Assembly (NCBI RefSeq): GCF_002896875.1 | Contig: NZ_CP023278.1 | Coordinates: forward strand, 3,162,001-3,226,000 | Length of the DNA stretch: 64,000 nt | Source: Nostoc sp. CENA543 | GTDB lineage: Bacteria > Cyanobacteriota > Cyanobacteriia > Cyanobacteriales > Nostocaceae | Direction: 5' to 3' | Part shown: positions 57,174 through 64,000 of the stretch, in pieces | Numbering within the stretch: the first letter of the stretch is position 1 | Layout: each line of letters begins with the position of its first letter | Translations under genes and position numbers: made by a program | The notes under the pieces: model-generated | Databases searched by the model: none | What the model was told of the DNA's origin: nothing | What the model saw: only the letters and a program-made list of their open reading frames with translations

Positions 57174-58733
57174 ATGACTACAGTAATAATTGATTTTGGT
57201 ACGAGTAATACTGTTGTTTGTACCACAGACTTGATTACGCAAAAGCCTCGGACTTTGCGATTTGAGGGGATGTCGCGGCGGTTTGAGGTGGGAACGGAAC
57301 AGGTAAGTGTTGTACCAAGTTTGGTGTTTGTTGAAGGACAAAATAATATTTTGTTTGGTGAAGCTGTACGCGCTAAACGCTTGGGGTTTGCCCAGCCGGA
57401 ACGCTGTTTTCGGGCTTTTAAACGGGATTTAGCGGCGGATTTTGTACCGCCTCCGCGACTGTTGGATGGGAATAGTTATAGTGCAGAGATTATTTCAGAA
57501 CTGTTTTTGAGGGAAATTTGGCAGCAAGTTGAACAGCAATTGCAACCAAGTCACGTTATCTTTACCGTTCCTGTAGGTGCGTTTGAAAGGTATCTTGACT
57601 GGTTTCGGGATTTGGGCGATAAACTCAATATGCCCACAGTGCAAATTGTGGATGAATCAACAGCCGCCGCCCTTGGTTATGCCGTCAAGCGTCCTGCTAG
57701 TGTGGTTTTGGTGGTGGATTTTGGTGGCGGAACTCTGGATTTAAGTTTAGTGCGGACTGTGAGTGTAGCAGCCGAACAGCAAGCTATACGCGCGGAAGTT
57801 CTCGCCAAGTCCGATGCTTTTATTGGCGGTGTCGATATTGATACTTGGATTGTAGAACATTATTTACACAAAATCGGTTCTTCCCGTGAGGAAGTCGGAG
57901 AAATCGGTTTTATGAATTTATTGGAAGTAGCAGAAAGGGTGAAAATTCAACTTTCGACAACAGATTTAGCCAAGGAAGCTTGGTTTGATGATGAAAATTT
58001 CATGTCTCATGAATTGCAGTTACATCGAGACGAGTTAGGGGAAATTTTAGAAAATCAACAATTATTAGAACAGTTAAGACAAGCCATTGATGAAGTATTA
58101 GCGATCGCACTTACTAAAGGTATCAGTAAATCATCCATAGAACAAGTGTTACTCGTCGGCGGTACTTGTCAAATCCCTGCGATTCAACAATTAGTAATTT
58201 CTTATTTTGGTAGACAAAAAGTCAAGTTAGATAAACCCTTTGAAGCTGTCGCACATGGCGCATTAGCATTAAGCGAAATGACAGCCATTGATGATTATCT
58301 CCGCCACAGTTACGCGATTCGCCTTTGGGAACCCCACAGCAAAACTTATTCTTATTTCACCTTAATTGAAAAAGGAGCAAAATATCCAGGGGCGCGTTCG
58401 GAAGCTTTAACTTTGCAAGTAGCTACTGAAGGACAGCGAGAAATTCGCCTTGACATCGGTGAAGTAGCCGAAGTTTCCCAAGCGGAAGTTGCTTATGATG
58501 AACAAGGCAGAATGACGAGTAGTCACTTAATAAAACAAGATAGCTATCGTTCTTTAGAAACCCATCATCAACAAGTATGTGTCGCTTATCTTGAACCACC
58601 AGGACAAACCGGAATCGACAGAATTCTAGCACAATTTGAAGTTAACGAACAACGGGTATTAGTAGTAACAGTCAAAGATTTATTGACAGGAAAAATGTTA
58701 GTAAATAGAGGTGCGATCGCTAAACTCAAATAA
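57174..58733 (+). CDS. Divergent Hsp70-family protein
   Basis: The 519-residue protein has the Hsp70/actin ATPase signatures: IIDFGTSNTVVCTTD at the N terminus, VQIVDESTAAALGYAVK, VVDFGGGTLDLSLVR and QVLLVGGTCQIPAIQQL. After about residue 370 a beta-rich region (SYAIRLWEPHSKTYSYFTLI and later GQREIRLDIGEVAEV) corresponds to a short substrate-binding part. The helical lid of DnaK is missing. With its GrpE-like neighbour it looks like a specialised chaperone with a narrow client range; no DnaJ partner is seen in the window. The start is the ATG at 57174. Confidence 0.87.
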   Translation: MTTVIIDFGTSNTVVCTTDLITQKPRTLRFEGMSRRFEVGTEQVSVVPSLVFVEGQNNILFGEAVRAKRLGFAQPERCFRAFKRDLAADFVPPPRLLDGNSYSAEIISELFLREIWQQVEQQLQPSHVIFTVPVGAFERYLDWFRDLGDKLNMPTVQIVDESTAAALGYAVKRPASVVLVVDFGGGTLDLSLVRTVSVAAEQQAIRAEVLAKSDAFIGGVDIDTWIVEHYLHKIGSSREEVGEIGFMNLLEVAERVKIQLSTTDLAKEAWFDDENFMSHELQLHRDELGEILENQQLLEQLRQAIDEVLAIALTKGISKSSIEQVLLVGGTCQIPAIQQLVISYFGRQKVKLDKPFEAVAHGALALSEMTAIDDYLRHSYAIRLWEPHSKTYSYFTLIEKGAKYPGARSEALTLQVATEGQREIRLDIGEVAEVSQAEVAYDEQGRMTSSHLIKQDSYRSLETHHQQVCVAYLEPPGQTGIDRILAQFEVNEQRVLVVTVKDLLTGKMLVNRGAIAKLK

Positions 58734-58797
58734 TCATGCGATCGCCTAACCTTAGTTATGGGGAATACTAAGTAGTAGGCTTGATACGAAAAACCTG

Positions 58798-59400
58798 ATG
58801 CAAGAAAATTATAATCGCCCCAGAGTATATGATGTTGTGCTTGGTGGTCAAGAAAAAGCCCCTCCTGGTGCTTTAGTTTTAGGAGGACTAGAAGGTGTTA
58901 AAAGACGCTTGGCACATCCAATAATTGAACAAAGAATTGCAGCACTAGAAGAAGCACTCAAGTATGGCGAAGTCGGTTTAGAACTGGTAATCTGGGCGTT
59001 AGATGATAAATTATGGAAAGTACGCCAAGCAGCTTATTCGCTATTAGCTTCTCGACCAGAACCTATAGTACAAGAAATACTACAAGAATATAGCCATAAA
59101 GTTGATAGATATGATGCTTTTGTGGCGATGGCGCGTACTGGTAGCGTGTCTGATATTGATACACTAATGGATAATTTAGAACATGATCGTAGTAGCGCAA
59201 CCTGTAAGTTAATTGACTTTACACTTGGCTTAGTTGATAGTCATGAGGGTAAAGATAGAATCCGACATTACCTGTTCAACGGTACGCAGATACAGCGTAA
59301 CTATGCAGCACTTTACTTTAAACGGCGGGGTATTACAGATATTTTACGAGAAGCAGTCAGGCAAGGCTGCATTGATAGAGTACAAGCATTTTCTAAATGA
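58798..59400 (+). CDS. HEAT-like protein with the VLGGQ module
   Basis: The 200-residue protein begins with the same module as the two STM4015-type proteins: YDVVLGGQEKAPPGALVLGG and then LEGVKRRLAHPIIEQRIAAL with EALKYGEVGLELVIWALDD. HEAT-like helical pairs continue to the end (VRQAAYSLLASRPEPIVQEI), but no leucine-rich region or RYCxVAE tail is present. It lies 64 bases after the Hsp70-like gene, so it may be a client or adaptor of that chaperone. The start is the ATG at 58798. A short ORF in another frame at its 3' end is not supported. Confidence 0.8.
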   Translation: MQENYNRPRVYDVVLGGQEKAPPGALVLGGLEGVKRRLAHPIIEQRIAALEEALKYGEVGLELVIWALDDKLWKVRQAAYSLLASRPEPIVQEILQEYSHKVDRYDAFVAMARTGSVSDIDTLMDNLEHDRSSATCKLIDFTLGLVDSHEGKDRIRHYLFNGTQIQRNYAALYFKRRGITDILREAVRQGCIDRVQAFSK

Positions 59401-59518
59401 AAATCATACTTCAAGTATGGTTACTAGCTCAGATGTACAGAGTATTCTTAGTGAAGTTAAGAAATTAATTCCAGCATAGCCAGTTATATAGAATACTAAA
59501 TAATAAGATAAGGACTCA

Positions 59519-59549
59519 GATCACCGACTTCTTAAAGAAGTCGGTGATC
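59519..59549. terminator. Perfect 15-bp palindrome, probable bidirectional terminator
   Basis: GATCACCGACTTCTT and AAGAAGTCGGTGATC pair exactly around a single central base. The hairpin lies between the convergent HEAT-like and Ycf35 genes. A related hairpin occurs at 33820-33848, so it is also a dispersed repeat. Confidence 0.75.
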
Positions 59550-59568
59550 TTGATGCTCATGAATATAA

Positions 59569-59943
59569 TTACACCCAACGCCCGACAACTACCCGCACAG
59601 TTCCATCTGCTAATACTTCTTCATCTTCAACATTAAAACCTTGTTCTTGCACTGTTGCCATCAAGGTTTTATAAGCATATTTGTGGCTAATTGAGTTAAC
59701 AAATTGTTGTTGATTAATTTTTGCACCCCAAAAGTCGGCTACTATCTCGTAATTTTCCCCACTGCGGCGAAAGCCCAAATCATAACCGTTTTGTTGGCGA
59801 ATTACATACTCGGCTTGAGTGGTATTTCCTTGATATCCCCGGACATTCGTATTGCACTCAACTTGATAGCCTAATTCTTGCAAAACTTCATGGAGAATTT
59901 CACCGCGTTTGATTTGTACTTTGATGGTTGTGAAATGAGACAT
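59569..59943 (-). CDS. DUF1257 protein (Ycf35-like)
   Basis: The 124-residue protein starts MSHFTTIKVQIKRGEILHEV and includes LGYQVECNTNVRGYQG, YDLGFRRSGENYEIVADFWG and a C-terminal DGTVRVVVGRWV. This is the DUF1257/Ycf35 pattern, kept in red-algal plastids and cyanobacteria, with unknown biochemical role. It precisely fits the DUF2997-DUF1257-Ycf46 gene association. It lies 53 bases after the AAA ATPase gene on the same strand. The start is the ATG at 59943. Confidence 0.88.
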   Translation of the reverse strand: MSHFTTIKVQIKRGEILHEVLQELGYQVECNTNVRGYQGNTTQAEYVIRQQNGYDLGFRRSGENYEIVADFWGAKINQQQFVNSISHKYAYKTLMATVQEQGFNVEDEEVLADGTVRVVVGRWV

Positions 59944-59996
59944 AATTAATTTTATGTTTGAGATTTTGAAGTAAAAAAACCGCAGATTTTTCTATT

Positions 59997-61637
59997 TTAA
60001 TCAACCTCTAATGGGCCTATGCCTTTTTGGTTTGAGTATTGTTTTAATTCCTCCACTAATTGAATATCGTTGGAAGCCGCCCTGGCACCGGCTTCTGCTG
60101 CCCATTGTTTTAAGGCTTCGATTTGGTTACGGGCGATCGCAGCTAAGGGTACAGTCTGCACTATTGCCTGTAAAATATCTTCTGTATTGAAGTCTCGCCG
60201 TTGTCCTTCTATTCTTGTGGAAAATGCTTGGTGCATAGCATCAATAATTACTTGCTCAATTTCTGCCCCACTGAAGTTTTGTGTTTGCTTCGCCAAGGAT
60301 GCTAAATTAAATTCCCGCAGGCGGTTGGGACGTAACCTCTGCAAATGCACTTTAAAAATCTCTTGGCGTTCTGTTTCTGTCGGTAAATTTAAAAAGAAAA
60401 TCTCATCAAATCTGCCTTTACGTAACAACTCGGCTGGTAATATCTGCACATTATTGGCAGTAGCAACAATAAAAACTGGGCTGGTTTTCTCCTGCATCCA
60501 GGTAATTAAACTGCCAAATACCCGCCGCGATGTCCCGGAATCCCCATCAACACCACTGGTAATATTGCCAAAGGCTTTGTCAATTTCATCAATCCACAAC
60601 ACACAAGGTGCCATTGCTTCGGTGATCTGAATCATTTGGCGGACACGGCTTTCACTTTCACCGACAATTCCACCAAATAACCGCCCAGAATCTAACCTTA
60701 GTAGCGGTAAACGCCATTCATGGGCAATAGTTTTCGCGGAAAGAGATTTACCCGTTCCCTGTATCCCCACCAATAACATCCCTTTAGGATTAGGAATACC
60801 GTAGCGTCTAGCTTCTTCTGTAAAAGCATCTTGGCGCATCAATACCCATTGTTTGAGTTGATCTAATCCCCCAACGCGCTTGAGTGATTCTTGGGGTGTG
60901 AAAAACTCTAAAATCCCAGTTTGACGAATTGCTTGTTTTTTCTCTTCTAATACACCATCAATATCAGACTCATTTACCTGCTGTTTGGCGGCTAACGCTT
61001 TTGCCAAAACTCTAGAAATGCGAGTGCGGCTTAAACCTTGACAAGCTTTAATTAATTGTTCTCGCGCCAAGCCAGCAATATTTAATTTATCTGGGACGAC
61101 TAACTGGGTAATTAAATAATCAATTTCGCTGACGCTGGGTAGAGGAAAATCAACCACTGTCACTTCTTGCAATAGTTCATCGGGCAGTTCTAAAGTATGA
61201 CTGGTAGTGATGATAGTTTTACGCGATCGCTTTAACTCTCGTGCTAAGTTGCGTAATTCCCTGACAATCGGTGCATTCTTCTCGGTGGTAGGATTTTTCA
61301 CAAACGGATGCAAATCCCGCAGCACAAACATCGCAGCTGTTTGCGAGTCAGCTTTGGCAATGCGTAATAAAGCCGCCATCACAGAACCTTTATCTGCACC
61401 ATTATCACTCCAACCCCGCACAATATCCCAAAATAACACCTGTCGTTGGGGCGCAGAACGCGCTGCAACTTGCAACAGCACTTCCTCTACAGGTTCTTCT
61501 TCCACAGAAATCACATACAGTAAGGGATACCGCGCCCGAATCATCAAATCAAGTTGTTCTATTAAGGAGACGTATTGCTGATTCTCTCGGCTATGAGTTG
61601 AATCTCCTTTTCCATTAAGGGGTGCGCCAGCCGTCAT
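59997..61637 (-). CDS. Ycf46-type AAA ATPase
   Basis: The 546-residue protein has an N-terminal degenerate P-loop-like region (about 30-230; LIEQLDLMIRARYPLLYVIS) and a C-terminal AAA module with Walker A GIQGTGKSLSAKTIAHEW, Walker B CVLWIDEIDKAFG and the arginine-finger region LRKGRFDEIFFLNLPT. Ycf46 proteins occur in cyanobacteria and some plastids; a Synechocystis homologue has been linked to regulation of photosynthesis and carbon uptake (recalled). The ATG at 61637 gives the usual start region; reading from 61748 adds 37 residues without support. Ycf35 follows on the same strand. Confidence 0.88.
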   Translation of the reverse strand: MTAGAPLNGKGDSTHSRENQQYVSLIEQLDLMIRARYPLLYVISVEEEPVEEVLLQVAARSAPQRQVLFWDIVRGWSDNGADKGSVMAALLRIAKADSQTAAMFVLRDLHPFVKNPTTEKNAPIVRELRNLARELKRSRKTIITTSHTLELPDELLQEVTVVDFPLPSVSEIDYLITQLVVPDKLNIAGLAREQLIKACQGLSRTRISRVLAKALAAKQQVNESDIDGVLEEKKQAIRQTGILEFFTPQESLKRVGGLDQLKQWVLMRQDAFTEEARRYGIPNPKGMLLVGIQGTGKSLSAKTIAHEWRLPLLRLDSGRLFGGIVGESESRVRQMIQITEAMAPCVLWIDEIDKAFGNITSGVDGDSGTSRRVFGSLITWMQEKTSPVFIVATANNVQILPAELLRKGRFDEIFFLNLPTETERQEIFKVHLQRLRPNRLREFNLASLAKQTQNFSGAEIEQVIIDAMHQAFSTRIEGQRRDFNTEDILQAIVQTVPLAAIARNQIEALKQWAAEAGARAASNDIQLVEELKQYSNQKGIGPLEVD

Positions 61638-61869
61638 AAGTAAGCCTTTATCCCTCAGTGATTTAGTTGTCTTATTTAATACTGTAATTCCTTTTTTTCT
61701 AAAGTAGTACAAATTCACTAAAACAATAACTGAAGCAGGCAATCCCAATAAACTCCTAAGAAACGCATTTTTCTTCCCTTATACCCCTACACCCCTATAC
61801 CCCTGTCTTGAGAGTAAACAAGCAGTGAAGGGCATTTGAGTAATTGTTGGAAATTTTATTTGACGAATC

Positions 61870-61912
61870 CGATATATCGCAATATATTAAATTTAATGAT
61901 AACGATATATCG
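61870..61912 (+). promoter_or_regulatory. Paired palindromes, candidate PadR operator
   Basis: Two copies of the palindrome CGATATATCG stand at 61870-61879 and 61903-61912, 33 bases apart, or about three helical turns. A partial copy (AATATATT) lies between them. They sit 32 to 74 bases before the PadR-type gene, where an autoregulatory operator would be expected. PadR proteins bind palindromes as dimers. Confidence 0.6.
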
Positions 61913-61943
61913 TGATAGGTCAAATAAATAAAAGGAGTTGCAT

Positions 61944-62525
61944 ATGTTTAGACAATTTCATGGACGTTTTCCCGTACCAGCCCATGCTGGAGAAGGAATT
62001 GGTCATCCATTCTTTATGAGTGGACGACATGGACACAGAAGAGGTGCGTCTGATGGTGGCTGGGGAGACGAACCCCGCAACCGTCGCGGTGACATCAAAT
62101 TTATGTTGTTGGGGCTATTATCAGAACGTCCCCAGCATGGTTATGAATTGATTAAAGAACTAGAAAACCGTCATGGGGGCTTTCGTCGTCTTAGCCCAGG
62201 TTCCGTCTATCCAACGCTTCAGATGTTGGAAGAAGGCGGTTATTTAACTAGTGAACAAGTCGAAGGTAAGCGTGTCTACACCATTACAGAAAATGGTAGA
62301 CAATTACTGCGCGATCGCAAACAGCAGGCTGATTTCAGAAACCCTCATGACAGGGTTACAGAGGACAAACCTTCAGAATTGATAGAGTTGCGGCGTAGTT
62401 TAACAGATTTAAACGATGCTGTTACACAAATTGCTCGTAGTGGGAATTTAGAACAAGCCTCGCGAGTAAGAGATTTGCTGGTGCAGGTAAAGCGTGAGAT
62501 TTACAAATTGCTTGCTGAACAGTGA
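61944..62525 (+). CDS. PadR-family transcriptional regulator
   Basis: The 193-residue protein has a Gly/His/Arg-rich N-terminal extension (HGRFPVPAHAGEGIGHPFF, then SGRHGHRRGASDGGW) of about 55 residues. A PadR winged helix follows (IKFMLLGLLSERPQHGYELI, GSVYPTLQMLEEGGYL, YTITENGRQLL) and a C-terminal helical part for dimerisation. The His/Gly-rich extension could bind metal or be disordered. Paired palindromes upstream suggest autoregulation. The ATG at 61944 with AAAGGAG upstream (61931-61937) is preferred to the TTG at 61938. The inducing signal and other targets are unknown. Confidence 0.9.
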   Translation: MFRQFHGRFPVPAHAGEGIGHPFFMSGRHGHRRGASDGGWGDEPRNRRGDIKFMLLGLLSERPQHGYELIKELENRHGGFRRLSPGSVYPTLQMLEEGGYLTSEQVEGKRVYTITENGRQLLRDRKQQADFRNPHDRVTEDKPSELIELRRSLTDLNDAVTQIARSGNLEQASRVRDLLVQVKREIYKLLAEQ

Positions 62526-62548
62526 ATTAAAACGATGACATAATCAAT

Positions 62549-62623
62549 ATGTCAAATATTGTGAATTGCCCAACTTGCGGTGCTGTCTGTCGTCTTGTGA
62601 GTCAAGAATTACCCAACTTTTGA
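62549..62623 (+). CDS. Possible 24-residue zinc-ribbon remnant
   Basis: A short frame reads MSNIVNCPTCGAVCRLVSQE and ends ELPNF. The CPTCG motif resembles half of a zinc ribbon, but the second metal-binding pair is absent. It may be the remains of a longer gene or chance. It lies 24 bases after the PadR gene. Confidence 0.2.
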   Translation: MSNIVNCPTCGAVCRLVSQELPNF

Positions 62624-62682
62624 ATAAGTTGGATAATCGAATCAAAATACAGCAGTGATGATTTTGCTGTCAATGAGCAAAC

Positions 62683-63555
62683 TTACAAGTATTTTTGCAA
62701 CAATAAAGCTAACTTTTCTTTTGTAGCCGCAGGTGCTTTAGCTAAGTTGGTCAAAATTGCATACTTCAAAGCAGAATGTGCTTCACTGTGGGGTGGGTTT
62801 TCACTCAAGCGGCGCACGGTTTCTTGAATCACTTTTTGTGCGTTCACTGCGTTGCGTTGTAAATTACCAATCACCATTTCTACTGTGACGCTATCATGGT
62901 CGGGATGCCAACAATCGTAATCTGTAACTAGTGCTAATGTTGCATAGGCGATTTCGGCTTCCCTAGCTAATTTAGCTTCGGGTAAATTAGTCATACCAAT
63001 GATAGTTGCACCCCAACTGCGATAAAGATTAGATTCCGCCTTAGTGGAAAATGCTGGCCCCTCCATACAAACATAAGTACCACCACGATGTAGGGTAACA
63101 TCTGGTAGATTTAAAGAAGCGATCGCTTCTCCTAACACTGCCGCTAAATTTTGGCAAATCGGATCACCGAAAGCTATATGCGCCACAATTCCCTCACCAA
63201 AAAACGTGGAAATGCGGTTTTTAGTCCTATCAATAAACTGATCCGGAACTACCATATCTAGTGGTTTTGCTTGTGCTTGTAAAGAACCCACAGCACTAGC
63301 AGAAATTAGATACTCCACACCTAATTTTTTCATCGCATAGATATTGGCACGGAAAGGTAACTCGGAAGGTAATAAAGTATGATTACGTCCGTGCCGTGCT
63401 AAAAAAGCTACCTTAACACCATCTAAATTTCCCAAGATTAACGCATCAGAAGGCGAACCAAAAGGTGTATCAATGTGCATTTCCTCCACATCTTTCAAGG
63501 CTGCCATTTGATATAAACCGCTACCACCAATAATCCCAATTTTTGCGATCGCCAT
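62683..63555 (-). CDS. mtnP: S-methyl-5'-thioadenosine phosphorylase
   Basis: The 290-residue enzyme splits methylthioadenosine into adenine and methylthioribose-1-phosphate for methionine salvage. Family features are [46 protein letters not shown], the [19 protein letters not shown] segment and [16 protein letters not shown]. The start is the ATG at 63555. A GCGATCGC octamer overlaps the first codons, as is common in this genome. It stands alone between the PadR gene and a small unknown gene. Confidence 0.94.
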   Translation of the reverse strand: MAIAKIGIIGGSGLYQMAALKDVEEMHIDTPFGSPSDALILGNLDGVKVAFLARHGRNHTLLPSELPFRANIYAMKKLGVEYLISASAVGSLQAQAKPLDMVVPDQFIDRTKNRISTFFGEGIVAHIAFGDPICQNLAAVLGEAIASLNLPDVTLHRGGTYVCMEGPAFSTKAESNLYRSWGATIIGMTNLPEAKLAREAEIAYATLALVTDYDCWHPDHDSVTVEMVIGNLQRNAVNAQKVIQETVRRLSENPPHSEAHSALKYAILTNLAKAPAATKEKLALLLQKYL

Positions 63556-63742
63556 AAGTTCTAACCTATTGCTTGCTAATATGCCTAGTTATTCTACCGA
63601 AAAGGCGAGTATCACAGGAGGCATAAAAATCATAACTCCTGATTTGTCAGGATTCCGTATCGCCACCAATGTCAAACTTTATATAAAATTGTTATTTTAA
63701 ATTTATTAATAAAAACATAAGTTTAAAACTTTGGTGGATGAT

Positions 63743-63946
63743 ATGCAAATTACTAGTATCTCAACCCCCACATCATTAGAAACAGTGTTAGAGCGCATAT
63801 TTGCCATTGGCAGAATTACACGCTCTGATCAACAGGTACTTATGTCTACACTGCTCTCTAAAGAAGACCTTAACGAAAAAGAACTACAACAAATTAATCA
63901 AATATTTGACCGCATCAAAAGAGGATTACTCAAAGTAGTAGATTAG
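63743..63946 (+). CDS. Small helical protein of unknown function
   Basis: The 67-residue protein has the sequence QITSISTPTSLETVLERIFA at its start and further helices to RIKRGLLKVVD at its end. The pattern ITRSDQQVLMSTLLSKEDLN is familiar from small uncharacterised cyanobacterial proteins, but I cannot name a family with a known role. The ATG at 63743 is chosen; TTG at 63731 and GTG at 63734 are alternatives. The downstream end of the window is repeat. Confidence 0.6.
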   Translation: MQITSISTPTSLETVLERIFAIGRITRSDQQVLMSTLLSKEDLNEKELQQINQIFDRIKRGLLKVVD

Positions 63947-63969
63947 CAAGCCAGGAAAGCGGTAATACC

Positions 63970-64000
63970 AATTCACAATTCGCAATTCGCAATTCGCAAT
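63970..64000. repeat. AATTCGC tandem repeat at the window end
   Basis: About four units of AATTCGC(A) run to the edge of the window. It is another short tandem repeat typical of these genomes and probably continues beyond the window. Confidence 0.7.

Noticed and set aside
59234-59479. 81-residue ORF overlapping the 3' end of the HEAT-like gene
   Set aside because: Most of it is the HEAT-like gene in another frame. A frameshifted tail (SSDVQSILSEVKKLIPA) is conceivable, but nothing supports it.

Overview
The window comes from a filamentous, heterocyst-forming cyanobacterium of the Nostoc/Anabaena group. The evidence is three photosystem I genes (psaL, psaJ, psaF), the heterocyst regulators hetZ-patU5-patU3, a Tic22 homologue, Ycf35/Ycf46/Ycf52-type genes, very frequent GCGATCGC (HIP1) octamers, and abundant short tandem heptamer repeats between genes. 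No rRNA, CRISPR array, prophage or complete insertion sequence was seen. One tRNA (Pro-UGG) is present.

Layout. 1-959: no gene. 960-9207: polyprenyl diphosphate synthase, an unknown conserved gene, hetZ/patU5/patU3, a large membrane transglutaminase-like protein whose catalytic Cys and His are replaced, a RemA-like DUF370 protein and guanylate kinase. 9508-10852: psaL, psaJ, psaF on the minus strand. 11030-20757: tsaD, a hydrolase, an ACT-domain protein, two related GNAT acetyltransferases, tRNA-Pro, tic22, prmC, tsaC, and a small histidine kinase resembling one implicated in heterocyst development. 20948-29168: secF/secD, pdhB, an XRE regulator with an AT-hook-like tail, a DUF3592 protein, hemB, prfC. 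29514-36705: a membrane M48-like protein without the zinc motif, an RRM RNA-binding protein, a repeat-rich 1.5 kb gap, a GT4 glycosyltransferase, lipA. 37097-45659: six signalling genes, all on the plus strand (receiver; Cache-HAMP kinase; two receiver-kinases; a FIST sensor; a kinase) with no DNA-binding output. 46384-48279: dnaK.

The most unusual part is 48453-61637. On the minus strand lies a complete STM4011-STM4015-type cassette: two radical SAM proteins, an alkaline-phosphatase-superfamily hydrolase, an ATP-grasp protein and two copies of the leucine-rich STM4015-type protein. I know of no established function for this cassette. It is followed, divergently, by a DUF2997 protein, a membrane-anchored GrpE-like protein, an Hsp70-like protein and a HEAT-like protein, then (minus strand) Ycf35 (DUF1257) and a Ycf46-type AAA ATPase. 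The HEAT-like protein carries the same N-terminal module (VLGGQ ... VLGG-EG-KRRL) as both STM4015 proteins, which ties the two clusters together. Both STM4015 copies also end in the same short tail, RYC[T/S]VAE.

A second theme is repeat invasion. Intergenic repeats (GACAAGG, AAAAGGC, TATTGAC and AATCTAAA families) run in frame into several coding regions and supply some termini. A four-helix-bundle (23S IVP-type) gene, broken by one in-frame TGA, sits inside the STM cassette between inverted GACAAGG arrays. A 65-bp MITE-like element flanked by a 6-bp duplication is nested in a larger TIR element at 33302-33437.

All calls rest on reading the sequence and on recalled family features. No database search was run.
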